Shown here: in pieces, positions 16,787-25,202 of the stretch
Position numbering within the stretch: position 1 is the first letter of the stretch
Layout of the letters: each line of letters starts with the position of its first letter
Assembly: GCA_964471325.1 (NCBI GenBank)
Contig: CAYYFL010000002.1
Location: forward strand, 62,001-126,000
Direction: 5' to 3'
Source of the DNA: Velamenicoccus sp964471325
GTDB taxonomy: Bacteria; Omnitrophota; Gorgyraeia; Velamenicoccales; Velamenicoccaceae
DNA: 64,000 bases
Position numbers and translations under genes: made by a program
The notes under the pieces: generated by a model
What the model was told of the DNA's origin: nothing
Seen by the model: only the letters and a program-made list of their open reading frames with translations
Database searches by the model: none

Positions 16787-16850
16787 AAATAAATCTCGGG
16801 GTGCCAGAGAAGAGGCTTCTACTTTGGCACATTGACACTCTGATACCCCA

Positions 16851-17927
16851 TTATACTAAATACTTTTTTGTTTCTTCATCCGCCAACGGCGCTACAGTCA
16901 TAGTCTGTATCCCGTCGCCGCGCCGGACACTCACGGAAACTTCGTTTGAAATCTTGGCCGCATCGAAATACCTGGCCGTGATGCCGGCCGCAAGACGCAG
17001 GACGCCCCCTTGCGAAAAATCCCCGCGTCCCAGGCCCGAGGCACCGGCCGCGTCATGCGCAGGATAAAACAGGTAATCGCCTGCCGATGCCAAGACCTCC
17101 AATCTTTCGTTCTCGTGCTGGTTTTTCCCTACGATCAGCTTGGCCCGGTCGGTGAGCCTGAAATACCTGCCATGGTTCAACAACTGAACATCTTCCATTG
17201 TCAGTTCGTCGTGGTCGATCAAATCCCGGATGCGGCGGGAAAAAGCCGGGTCTGTCAAAAGGCAGCCGCCCGCAGGACACGGATAATCTTTGATATTGTA
17301 GTCCTCGGCCAGCTTCATCTGGGGTTTGCGGCCCCGGCCGCTGATATTCAGAAGTTTCTGACGGTCCACCCACCCTTCTGTTTCGGCGATGGTCGGCTCA
17401 AGCAGCCGGGCAGACAGGGGCCGCAAAACCAGGCCTTTGACGCCCGCCTCGCGCTCAATGATATGCATCGCATCGCGCCGCTGAGACATCGGACGCTGGC
17501 CCAGCACTTCGCCCGTGATCAAAAACTTTGCCCCCAATTCATCCATGAGCTGCCGCGCTTTTTTAAGCATCAAAATCCGGCAATCGATGCACGGATTGAT
17601 GTTCGAGCCGTAACCGTGCTTGGGCGATTTAAGGACTTCAAGAAAATCCTTTGTGACATTGACGATCTTGAGAGGGATACCCAGCTGCTCTGAAACGAAT
17701 TTTGCTTCATGGCGGCAGCCTGCCTTCCCGTGGCCCATATCGTTGTCGCCCCTCGACTCCGCTCGGGACTCCCTCGGCCCCGCAAGAGAAGAATGGCCTC
17801 GGTCGCAGCGGCAGAACGGCGAAACAAAGTTAGCCGCAATGACATCCACGCCCTGCTCCAGGACCACCTTTGTGGCCAAGGTCGAATCCAGGCCTCCGGA
17901 AACCAACGAGACGGCTTTTATTTTCAT
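16851..17927 (-). CDS. PP-loop ATPase, ThiI/MnmA-like tRNA or sulfur-transfer protein
   Basis: 358 aa. The PP-loop SLVSGGLDSTLATKVV is at residue 8; PSPFCRCDR-like and NPCIDCRILMLKKARQL provide Cys pairs as in tRNA thiolases, and LITGEVLGQRPMSQRRDAM matches the PP-loop C-terminal motif. PCPAGGCLLTDPAFSRR and a C-terminal beta domain follow, the layout of the thiolase-like group often annotated as tRNA methyltransferase. Its ATG overlaps feoB as ATGA. A stretch of about 20 residues near residue 45-62 (SLAGPRESRAESRGD) looks like an in-frame repeat insertion, see 17749-17785. Confidence 0.78.
   Translation of the reverse strand: MKIKAVSLVSGGLDSTLATKVVLEQGVDVIAANFVSPFCRCDRGHSSLAGPRESRAESRGDNDMGHGKAGCRHEAKFVSEQLGIPLKIVNVTKDFLEVLKSPKHGYGSNINPCIDCRILMLKKARQLMDELGAKFLITGEVLGQRPMSQRRDAMHIIEREAGVKGLVLRPLSARLLEPTIAETEGWVDRQKLLNISGRGRKPQMKLAEDYNIKDYPCPAGGCLLTDPAFSRRIRDLIDHDELTMEDVQLLNHGRYFRLTDRAKLIVGKNQHENERLEVLASAGDYLFYPAHDAAGASGLGRGDFSQGGVLRLAAGITARYFDAAKISNEVSVSVRRGDGIQTMTVAPLADEETKKYLV
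17749..17785. repeat. short dispersed repeat inserted in frame in the PP-loop gene
   Basis: CCTCGACTCCGCTCGGGAC followed by TCCCTCGGCCCC lies inside the PP-loop gene without breaking the frame. A similar core, CCTTCGCTCCGCTCAGGAC on the minus strand, lies at 61720-61738 inside the GNAT/M48 gene. It matches the general look of widespread short bacterial repeats ending in ACTCCGCTC. Confidence 0.6.
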
Positions 17928-19651
17928 AGGATCAGGTTCAGGGCCCCGCCGGCGATCAGGGTCGCCGCGATCATAATGCCGGTGGCCGCAAGAAGATATT
18001 TCAAACCCAGTTCTTTCAGGAAAATGATGAATGTCGCGATACAGGGAAACGACATCGACAAGACGACACAGGCGATCACCGTCTGTTTAAAACCCATCTG
18101 CAGCGGCAAAAGCAGTCCTGCAGCGATATCCTTACGCAAAAAACCAATCAGGAGAGGAAAGGACGCTTCGCCGGGAAGGCCGAGGATGGTGCGCGTGACA
18201 GGCGCAAAAATGCTGCTGGCGGCCTCAAGGACGCGGAAGTACTGCAAAAGGTTGACGACAAGAACGCCGACAATGACGAACGGAAAGGCATCGATGATGA
18301 ACTCCCTGACCCGCAGCCAAAGCTTGGAAAAAATGATGTTCATCGGCGGAAACCGGTAATGCGGGATCTCAAGCACCAGCTCCGGGCTATACCCTTTGAG
18401 CACCTTGTTGAGCACAATCCCGATGACGAGCCATGCGGCCAGCAACGTCCCGAAGACGATTGCCAAGCCCCCCATCCCCCACGGCCCCAGAAGCTTGATC
18501 ATCATCGCCTGGAGCGCGGCACAAGGCACGGCGATGGAGATCAATGTCGAGGCGATAAAACGTTCGCGCTTACTCTCCAAAACGCGTGTCGCCATGATTC
18601 CCGGCACGTTGCATCCAAAGCCCAAAAGAACGGGGATGATGGCAAAACCATGCAAACCGACCCTGTGCATCAAGGCATCCAAAAGGAGCGCGAAACGCGG
18701 CAGATACCCCACGTCCTCGATAATCCCCAGGATGAGATAAAAAGAGATAATATAGGGCAGCACCATATCGAATTCGACATAAGGAGCGGTCGTCAACAGG
18801 CCGATCGAGTTTTTGAAATCGATCTTACCGCCGATCAACTCGCCGATCAGGATGTGGTGGCCGAATGTCCCCGGCTGCAGGAAAGCGCTGAGCTTCGTCA
18901 AAAGAGGCGCGTACACATCGTTGAACAAAGGATCGAAGACGTACTGGATCAGACCCTCGCCGATGAAACGCACACTCTTGAAAACAGCATAAATGACACC
19001 TATTCCGATAAGCAGGCCTGTGAACGGCCGGATCGAGAGGTCCTCCATCATCTCGCGCAACGTATGATGTCTGTGTGTCAGGCGCTGGGCCTGGCTGACA
19101 ATAACGCCGACGGCGCGCCAGATCTCTTCATGGGTCCTCTGCTGCGGCGGCCGGGGGACACCCTGAAAAAGACGTTCTCTCAAAACTTTGATGCCCACGC
19201 CTGTCACGGCGCAGGTCGAGATGACCGGGACACCCAAGAGTTCCTCAAGCTTGACAATGTCGATATCAATACCCCTGTGTTTGATATCGTCGCACATGTT
19301 CAAGACCACGACGACAGGGTATCCCCTGTCGATCAAATCCAGGGTCAGATGAAGGTTGCGCTCCAGGTTCGTGGCATCGACGATGTTGAGAATAAAGCAA
19401 TCTTTCTCCCTGCAGCAGACATCATCGAGAAACGCACAGGTGACCTCTTCGGCTTTTGAGGTCGGCTCCAGGCTGTAGGTGCCCGGCATATCGATGACCT
19501 CAAACGTCTCCTCTCCCGCGCTCATGACCCCTTTACGGTATTCTACCGTCGTTCCGGGGTAATTAGACGTGATGACGCGCACGCCCGTCAGGCGCGCAAA
19601 AATGACGCTTTTGCCGACATTGGGATTGCCGATAAGGATGATCTTTTTCAT
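17924..19651 (-). CDS. feoB: ferrous iron transporter FeoB
   Basis: GTP-gated Fe(II) uptake protein of the inner membrane. N-terminal G domain: G1 GNPNVGKSVIFARL, G2 NYPGTTVEYRKG, G3 DMPGTYSL, G4 LNMCDD, within residues 1-180. The membrane part has two Gate regions, PVLLGFGCNVPGIMATRVL near 345 and FPLLIGFLRKDIAAGLLL near 500. At 575 aa it is shorter than many FeoB proteins (about 700-770), lacking the C-terminal extension. It overlaps the PP-loop gene by 4 bases, and feoA lies upstream across a 220-base gap. Confidence 0.96.
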   Translation of the reverse strand: MKKIILIGNPNVGKSVIFARLTGVRVITSNYPGTTVEYRKGVMSAGEETFEVIDMPGTYSLEPTSKAEEVTCAFLDDVCCREKDCFILNIVDATNLERNLHLTLDLIDRGYPVVVVLNMCDDIKHRGIDIDIVKLEELLGVPVISTCAVTGVGIKVLRERLFQGVPRPPQQRTHEEIWRAVGVIVSQAQRLTHRHHTLREMMEDLSIRPFTGLLIGIGVIYAVFKSVRFIGEGLIQYVFDPLFNDVYAPLLTKLSAFLQPGTFGHHILIGELIGGKIDFKNSIGLLTTAPYVEFDMVLPYIISFYLILGIIEDVGYLPRFALLLDALMHRVGLHGFAIIPVLLGFGCNVPGIMATRVLESKRERFIASTLISIAVPCAALQAMMIKLLGPWGMGGLAIVFGTLLAAWLVIGIVLNKVLKGYSPELVLEIPHYRFPPMNIIFSKLWLRVREFIIDAFPFVIVGVLVVNLLQYFRVLEAASSIFAPVTRTILGLPGEASFPLLIGFLRKDIAAGLLLPLQMGFKQTVIACVVLSMSFPCIATFIIFLKELGLKYLLAATGIMIAATLIAGGALNLIL

Positions 19652-19684
19652 GGAACTCCATATCCTCGGCCCTGGCTTTGCCCC

Positions 19685-19787
19685 TGACCTTGCCCGAAGG
19701 GCATGTCGAGGTCAAAGGTAGATCCGCGATCTCTAAATGGACCCTCCTGCGCCCCCGCCTTTTGCATTCTGCAAAAATGCAGCGGGG
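19685..19787. repeat. two stem-loops in the feoA-feoB gap
   Basis: The 220-base gap 19652-19871 holds no convincing gene. One stem-loop is TGACCT-GCCC-GAA-GGGC-AGGTCA (19685-19714). A second, imperfect one is bounded by CCCGC and GCGGG (19754-19786). The first has the same build as the one at 39255-39282. They look like dispersed palindromic repeats and might attenuate feoB. Confidence 0.5.
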
Positions 19788-19871
19788 CTTCGGAGAAGTC
19801 ATCCGCTTGGAATCTCCGCAACTATCCAGTGACATCTCGCCGGAGAATCTTTCTTCTTACACCAACGGGTT

Positions 19872-20156
19872 TTAAATATCTGGTCTCTTCGCGAAGGCGG
19901 ATGAAGACTTGACGGCGGGTTCTGCGCTGACCTCAACGATCACTTTTTCAGCCATGCCATGCCCGAGGGCCAGGGTCGTATGCCCGATCCGGACGGCGAC
20001 AGGGCCGCGCAGCGCAAAGGCGCTCAACTTCACCAGTTGCTCGCCCGGCCGCAAGCCCATCATCGAAAGCCGGTGGGCCACCTGTTTGCCGCCGGCGAGC
20101 TCCACGATCCTGGCCTTCGATCCTTTTTTGAGCTGAGTCAGAGAAAGCTTAAGCAT
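19872..20156 (-). CDS. feoA: FeoA-domain protein
   Basis: 94-aa SH3-like protein that supports FeoB. LSLTQLKKGSKARIVELAGG, HRLSMMGLRPGEQLVKLSAF and GPVAVRIGHTTLALGHGMAEKVIVE follow the FeoA pattern throughout. A short Ser/Ala/Lys tail extends beyond the domain. It starts 30 bases after the ygiQ stop, so it may be co-transcribed with it; an iron-responsive operator was not recognised. Confidence 0.9.
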   Translation of the reverse strand: MLKLSLTQLKKGSKARIVELAGGKQVAHRLSMMGLRPGEQLVKLSAFALRGPVAVRIGHTTLALGHGMAEKVIVEVSAEPAVKSSSAFAKRPDI

Positions 20157-20186
20157 GCTACGTTAGATTATAGGGGAAGGCGACGT

Positions 20187-21890
20187 TTAGTCAAGGAGCT
20201 TCGCTCCCTGGACCAGCCGTCTCTGCTGAAGCCTTTCGCGCCTCGAGCGGGCAACGTAGAGAGGCTCGCCTGTCTCGGGATCCAATCCCGTGTAATACAT
20301 ACAGGACGATCGCGTCATGGGCAAAGGGATGAAATCCTGGATCTGCCTGGGGGTGTAGCCCATGGCCCTGGTAAACGCCGCCAGTTCTTCGGCTTCTTCG
20401 GCGCCGCAGCCTGGATGAGCCGTGATGAAATACTGGGCCAGATATTGCTTTTTCCCAAGCTCTTTGTTCAGAGCCGCATATTCCCTGGAAAAGCGCTGCA
20501 GAATGTTTTTACGCGGCTTATGCATCAGATCACAGACGCTATCTGCGACGTGCTCCGGCGCGATCTTGAGCTGACCGCTGACGAAATACCGGCATACAAA
20601 ACGAAGGTATTCCCGCGCCTGTGGCAGCAGAAGAAGCTCATAGCGCATCCCGCTCTGAATATGCACCTGCCTGACACCAGGCGTCTGACGCACAGCCTCC
20701 AGCATCTGCGCCTGTTTTTTAAAATCCAGCTCAAGGTTCGGACAGACCTCCGGCCAAAGACAATCGGCGCGGCTGCACCGGTATCCCCGGCTGCAAGAGG
20801 CAGCATACATATTCGCTGTCGGCCCTCCCACGTCCGTGATGACTCCTTTGGACTCCTTGTCGGCGGCGATTTTGGACGCTTCCTGGACGAGAGAGGCCGT
20901 GCTGCGGCTCTGGATCACCTTGCCTTGATGCAGGGACAAGGAACAAAAAGAGCATGCCGCCAGGCAACCCCGGTGGCTGACAATGGAGGCCTCGACGGTC
21001 TTAAGTGCCGGCACCCCGCCATAACGCATGTAGTCCGGGTGGCAGCGCCGGCTGAACGGCAGGCTATAGAAACTGTCCATCTCGTCCTGCGTCAAAGGCA
21101 GGGCCGGCGGCAGCTGAATACAAAAACGCGTGTCCGTCTTTTGCGCAACGATACGCGCCGTAAAAGGATTGGATTCCTTGCTGTAAAGATTGAAAGCTTC
21201 GACGAATTTCTTTTTATCAGACCGCACCTCTTCGAACGACGGCAGGACGACGGCACGATCGAAACCGTCGCAGGACTTACGGATGATCGCCGTACCGCGG
21301 ATATCATCCATCCGGTCTATTTTTTCTTTCCCCTTGAGCCTGGAAGCGATCTCACCCGCTGGGCGTTCCCCCATCCCATAGACGAGCATATCGGCCTTGG
21401 CGTCAAAAAGAATGGAGCGCCGGACCGTATCCGTCCAAAAGTCATAATAAGCGAGACGCCTCAGGGAGGCCTCCAGGCCGCCGATCACGACGGGAACGCC
21501 GGTAAAGAGCTGGCGCAGTTTCTGCGCATAAACGATCGTCGGCAATTTAGGCCTCAACCCCCTGGCGCCCCCGGGGGAATACTTGTCTTCTTTGCGCAGG
21601 CTCATGCCCGAGGTATAGAGGGCCAGCATGGAATCCAGGTTGCCTGCCGTGACGCCGAAAAAAAGTTCCGGCCGGCCCAGCCTGAGGAAATCCGCATCTT
21701 TCCTCCAGTCAGGCTGTGCGATCACGCCGACCCTGTAACCCAGGGATTCGAGGTATCTCCCCAGGAGGGCGACGCCAAAACTCGGATGGTCGCAATACGC
21801 ATCCGCTGTGACAAAGATCACGTCGCAGGCATCCCAGCCGCGGGCTTCCATGTCCTGGCGGTTTATCGGCAAAAAATCCTTGCGTTTCAT
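20187..21890 (-). CDS. ygiQ: YgiQ-family radical SAM protein
   Basis: 567 aa, no known reaction. An N-terminal cobalamin-type domain (DVIFVTADAYCDHPSFGVAL, YLESLGYRVGVIAQPDW) is followed by the radical SAM core with CLAACSFCSLSLHQGK (Cx3Cx2C) near residue 305. Further signatures are GGLEASLRRLAYYDFWTDTV and GFTPRQVQ-type MGYTPRQIQDFIPLPMTRS. A TATAAT hexamer stands 7 bases before the ATG (21897-21902), so transcription may start very near the start codon. First gene of the feo block. Confidence 0.92.
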   Translation of the reverse strand: MKRKDFLPINRQDMEARGWDACDVIFVTADAYCDHPSFGVALLGRYLESLGYRVGVIAQPDWRKDADFLRLGRPELFFGVTAGNLDSMLALYTSGMSLRKEDKYSPGGARGLRPKLPTIVYAQKLRQLFTGVPVVIGGLEASLRRLAYYDFWTDTVRRSILFDAKADMLVYGMGERPAGEIASRLKGKEKIDRMDDIRGTAIIRKSCDGFDRAVVLPSFEEVRSDKKKFVEAFNLYSKESNPFTARIVAQKTDTRFCIQLPPALPLTQDEMDSFYSLPFSRRCHPDYMRYGGVPALKTVEASIVSHRGCLAACSFCSLSLHQGKVIQSRSTASLVQEASKIAADKESKGVITDVGGPTANMYAASCSRGYRCSRADCLWPEVCPNLELDFKKQAQMLEAVRQTPGVRQVHIQSGMRYELLLLPQAREYLRFVCRYFVSGQLKIAPEHVADSVCDLMHKPRKNILQRFSREYAALNKELGKKQYLAQYFITAHPGCGAEEAEELAAFTRAMGYTPRQIQDFIPLPMTRSSCMYYTGLDPETGEPLYVARSRRERLQQRRLVQGAKLLD

Positions 21891-21930
21891 GGCTCCATTA
21901 TATCATGCGCCAAGCCCGGAGGCAGTCCGC

Positions 21931-21979
21931 TGAAAAATAAAAAGCCCTCCGGGCGGATCCTGGGGATCCCGGAGGGCTT
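21931..21979 (-). terminator. intrinsic terminator of the CRISPR array
   Basis: AAGCCCTCCGGG (21942-21953) pairs with CCCGGAGGGCTT (21968-21979), a 12-bp GC-rich stem. On the minus strand it is followed by TTTATTTTT; on the plus strand only by CTTAAAAA. It therefore stops leftward transcription, and stands 7 bases beyond the degenerate last repeat. Confidence 0.88.
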
Positions 21980-21986
21980 CTTAAAA

Positions 21987-22928
21987 ACGCCTCTTACTTC
22001 GCACGGTAGAAACGCAATTATGTTCGTTGCGTCCGTCTCAGCCAGTGCCGCCTCAAGCTTTTGGAAATCACTGCGGTAGGAACAGTAAGGCTTTCTCGGT
22101 GAACTTCCAGATATAACCGCCTCAAGCTTTTGGAAATCACTGCGGTAGGAACAATGAAGATTTTATAGTGCGAAAGCCTTTTGCCGCCGCCTCAAGCTTT
22201 TGGAAATCACTGCGGTAGGAACCGCTCCGACGTGCGCTGGCGGCTGGACACCAACCCCGCCTCAAGCTTTTGGAAATCACTGCGGTAGGAACTCAGCATG
22301 CGGTCCAGCTTGAGTTCGAATTTCGTCACCGCCTCAAGCTTTTGGAAATCACTGCGGTAGGAACTTTAGTGATCTGCCCCTCCTGGAGGGCATGAAAACC
22401 GCCTCAAGCTTTTGGAAATCACTGCGGTAGGAACAAAATGACGCAAGGCGTCTTAGATCGTCCGGCCTCCCGCCTCAAGCTTTTGGAAATCACTGCGGTA
22501 GGAACTAAGCGTATGTGGCTTTGGCCCTGCCTTCTACTTCCGCCTCAAGCTTTTGGAAATCACTGCGGTAGGAACATCGCGCCGTAATTTGCATCGCTTC
22601 CCCAACTTTGTCCGCCTCAAGCTTTTGGAAATCACTGCGGTAGGAACGACAGCCGAGATGAGGACATTTTTGACCGGGAGCCCGCCTCAAGCTTTTGGAA
22701 ATCACTGCGGTAGGAACGCTGGCTTGAGGACGTATAGACAAGGGGGTTTGACCGCCTCAAGCTTTTGGAAATCACTGCGGTAGGAACACAGGACGAGGCG
22801 GAAATGACGCTGACTTTAGACCGCCTCAAGCTTTTGGAAATCACTGCGGTAGGAACTTCGAAGAATGGTCAACGGGAGCAGCGCTCGTACCACCGCCTCA
22901 AGCTTTTGGAAATCACTGCGGTAGGAAC
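21987..22928 (-). CRISPR. type V-B CRISPR array, 13 perfect repeats plus one shrunken terminal repeat
   Basis: Thirteen identical 36-bp repeats start at plus positions 22048, 22117, 22187, 22257, 22329, 22399, 22470, 22540, 22612, 22682, 22752, 22821 and 22893. Read on the minus strand the repeat begins GTTCCTACCGCAGTG and ends AAAGCTTGAGGCGG. The twelve spacers between them are 33-36 bp. Beyond the first copy, 21987-22013 is a 27-bp degenerate repeat (GTTTCTACCG at one end, AGGCG at the other, centre lost) separated from 22048 by a 34-base spacer. Degenerate end plus minus-strand terminator put the leader at the cas2 side. Confidence 0.97.
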
Positions 22929-23049
22929 GGCGCCACATATATCTCGCAGTAAATAAAGGATTTAACCGGTGCCGGGCGAGCACTACCCGAAAAATTGAAG
23001 ACTGCGAGATTCGTCATGGCTATAAAACTCCTTAATTATTCAAGAATCA
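22929..23049 (-). promoter_or_regulatory. CRISPR leader with a 10-bp inverted repeat
   Basis: AT-rich stretch between the array and the tracrRNA candidate. ATCTCGCAGT (22941-22950) and ACTGCGAGAT (23001-23010) are a perfect 10-bp inverted repeat 50 bases apart. On the minus strand AAGGAG stands 10 bases before an ATG at 23017 that opens a 34-codon frame (MTNLAVFNFSG) ending inside the first repeat at 22913. The frame may be chance; I do not call it a gene. The inverted repeat could serve adaptation or leader transcription. Confidence 0.55.
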
Positions 23050-23171
23050 AGTGATAACGCCAACGAGCGTCTAAATTGCCCACAATGACAATTATCGCGC
23101 TCGCATGCCGCAGCGATTTCAAAGAACTTGTAATCCCAATGGCGGAAGGATTATGGTCGGTGGCCTTAGCC
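23050..23171 (-). ncRNA. tracrRNA candidate with split anti-repeat
   Basis: Plus positions 23108-23130 (CCGCAGCGATTTC then AAAGAACTTG) resemble the minus-strand repeat with few changes, so the minus transcript can pair with the crRNA repeat. A second segment, GGCGG at 23141-23145, matches the repeat 3' end after a 10-base insertion that belongs to a small hairpin (AATCC 23132-23136, GGATT 23148-23152). This two-part anti-repeat resembles the published A. acidoterrestris Cas12b tracrRNA. A stem CGAGCG/CGCTCG (23064-23069, 23098-23103) lies 3' of it. Both ends are estimates. Confidence 0.75.
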
Positions 23172-23177
23172 AAATTT

Positions 23178-23205
23178 ATATTAGCATGGAACTATCAAAA
23201 ATCAA
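23178..23205 (-). promoter_or_regulatory. promoter of the tracrRNA candidate
   Basis: Minus strand TTGATT (23200-23205) and TAATAT (23178-23183) are 16 bases apart. The -35 box directly abuts the cas2 stop codon, and initiation near 23171 would start the transcript at GGCTAAGGCC, just before the split anti-repeat. Confidence 0.6.
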
Positions 23206-23496
23206 TCAAATAACTGTCACGCGCGTTCGGCCGGCATAAGGAAGCCCTATGGCTTCTATGACTAAATTTGTATCGTCGGATTCCTTGCCCAATGAAACAA
23301 ATAACACCTGGTCTTCCTCATAATGCAAGATATCAGAGAGTTTTGTTTTTACTTCAGCCAGCCGCTGTCGATCCAGGGGGCACTCAAAGACCGAAAGCTG
23401 CAGACGACAGCCATATTCCTGAAGGACTTTTGCAACACGATATAAGCGACGAGGATTGGAAATATCATAACAAACCAAAAAACGGGTTCGGCCCAT
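23206..23496 (-). CDS. cas2: Cas2
   Basis: 96-aa adaptation subunit with a ferredoxin-like fold that bridges two Cas1 dimers. FLVCYDISNPRRLYRVAKVLQ carries the conserved N-terminal Asp; GCRLQLSVFECPLD is the typical second strand. It starts 3 bases after the Cas1 stop, so it is in the cas12b-cas4/cas1-cas2 operon. Normal length and no defect seen. Confidence 0.96.
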   Translation of the reverse strand: MGRTRFLVCYDISNPRRLYRVAKVLQEYGCRLQLSVFECPLDRQRLAEVKTKLSDILHYEEDQVLFVSLGKESDDTNLVIEAIGLPYAGRTRVTVI

Positions 23497-23499
23497 AAG

Positions 23500-25195
23500 T
23501 TATCGCGTCGTAAATCCGAAATAGCCTGACGCCTCTCCTCTCAAAAACCGCCACATTTGTCTTGCCTGGACATCCAAGGCTCGGCGGTAAGAAATTTTAT
23601 AACCAAACTGCGGATGAGATATTTCCGTATCCATGCGTCTGTTGTATGCTTCCCAGAAAGCACGACGGCCTTCTTCATTCAAGAAAACCCCCGAGGCGCT
23701 GGCAATAAAATCACTTTTTTTCATCTCACCTCTGTTAATAAGACTAATGGCTACACTGTCCGTAATAAGGGGTCTGAATTCTTCCATAAGATCAAGCGCC
23801 AATGCGGGCCGACCATAACGAGGCTGATGCATAACGCCAAGAAAAGGATCAAGACCGACCGCATGACATACTCCTGTCAATTCTTTGCAAAGGATACCAT
23901 ACCCCATTGAAAGGAGAGCATTGACCTCGTCGCGCGGAGGCCGCTTGTTGCGACCAGAGAAATCAAAAGAAAAACCTTCGCCCTTTTTTAGCATCCCGCT
24001 GAAATTTCCAAAATACAGTGCCGCTGCCATACCCTCCAGTCCTAACAGTTTAGTCACCGTATCTGCTTCTGCTGTCCGATCTTTCAACGTTAATATCTGG
24101 TCAATTACCTGTTTGGGCGGATCGCCATTGCGCATCAACATGACTCGCTGATTATGTATCTTGGCGCGGATTATCTCGCGCGCAATTTTTAAACAGATCG
24201 ACGGTTCTTCGAACAAACGATACTGCCCTCGACGCGCATCTACTCCGGAGGCGGGTAAGCCGCGCAAAAGTCCGATGAAACGGCCGGAAGGCGCAAAAAA
24301 ACGATACATCTATGTCATTTTCCAAGAATACCTGAGCTGCCTGCGCAGTCAATTGGACGGCTCCATAGAGGTAAACAATGCGAATTTGTTGGGATGGCAG
24401 TTTACGAACCACCTCACCCTTAATGGTTACCATAACCTGTCCGCCTTTAAGCCCCACCTGCGCACCAGGTGTTTGAACAATAAGGACCTCTCCTTCATCA
24501 TTTTCAGGACGCGGAGCTCTTTTTATATCCGCCTCTCCAGCGCGCTCATCCCAAAATCGAGATTCTCCAGGAAGACAAATAGGATAGGCGGAACAATAAA
24601 GACATCGCGGATCATCTTTTAGCGGCGGCGGACATTCCCCTTCCGCCGCAAGAGCTTTTGCTTCAGCAATTTTTACCATGCATTCTTTAACTCGTCCTTC
24701 GGATATATCCACCTTTACCCTGCGTTTTTCTTCGGCGTAATATACAAAGGCATCTTTAATACAAATGCCGTGTTCACACAAAAGCATCGTTTGGGCCACT
24801 ACCTGCATGGCGTCAGGTTCTTTGGCAACGCGCTCGTTTTTGTCATTGCGACATGCTAAACCTTTCTTGTAGTCAATCAAAACAACGCCCCCTTCTTCTC
24901 CCTCTATGATATCCACCATACCCACGAGACCAAGAGATTCGCTCTCCATACGCAAGGAGCGAATTTTAGCCCCTTCCGACAAATCTAAATTCTTTATGTC
25001 TTCCAATGGAGTCGGCTTATCGACGTTCTCATGGATATGAGAACCTTCTACCGTGTCTGCATTTTCCTGAAAAATATTCTCAACCCATTGATAATAAAAA
25101 AGACGGGGGCAGTATATAAAGTTGTGGAGGTTACGTACGCCTATCTTTGGCTGTGCTTCCAGCGAACCGTCGGTGCGCAAGTCAGAATCGGTCAT
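23500..25195 (-). CDS. cas4-cas1: Cas4-Cas1 fusion, interrupted by a one-base frameshift
   Basis: Two overlapping frames (25195-24152 and 24309-23500) make one Cas4-Cas1 protein of about 563 aa, the arrangement known for type V-B. Cas4 part (to about residue 225): IYCPRLFYYQ first Cys, a His in GSHIHENVD, LIDYKKG RecB motif, CLYCSAYPICLPGE last three Cys. Cas1 starts near 235 (EVLIVQTPGAQVGLKGGQV). The first frame breaks after NDIDVSFF at a T7 run; the second continues as APSGRFIGLLRG and carries the Cas1 Glu (RDEVNALLSMGYG), His (VMHQPRYGRP) and Asp (LDLMEEF). Removing one T restores the fusion. Confidence 0.92.
24295..24301 (-). other. T7 frameshift site in cas4-cas1
   Basis: Seven A on the plus strand (T7 in the gene). 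With six, TCG TTT TTT GCG CCT would read S F F A P and join the frames. Sequencing or assembly error, a real mutation, or slippage are all possible; the position falls in the middle of the Cas1 N-terminal domain, so two separate proteins are unlikely. Confidence 0.9.
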
Positions 25196-25202
25196 AATAT
25201 AT

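Noticed and set aside
19959..22079. 706-codon plus-strand frame
   Set aside because: It is antisense to feoA and ygiQ, has no motif, and such long shadows are expected from GC-rich third positions.
22048..22928. Plus-strand transcription of the array (repeat ending GTAGGAAC)
   Set aside because: That end looks a little like known Cas12b repeat ends, but the degenerate terminal repeat, the minus-strand terminator next to it, and the tracrRNA promoter and split anti-repeat all favour the minus strand.
22505..22956. Short open frames inside the CRISPR array on both strands
   Set aside because: They read through repeats (SYRSDFQKLEA or LKLLEITAVGT recurring) and spacers, so they are by-products of the array.
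22913..23017. 34-codon leader frame MTNLAVFNFSG as a gene
   Set aside because: It has a fair Shine-Dalgarno but ends inside a repeat and shows no other support; kept only as an observation.
24152..25195. Cas4 and Cas1 as two natural separate genes
   Set aside because: The first frame already contains the Cas1 N-terminal domain, and the second starts in the middle of Cas1, so a frameshift in a fusion explains it better.
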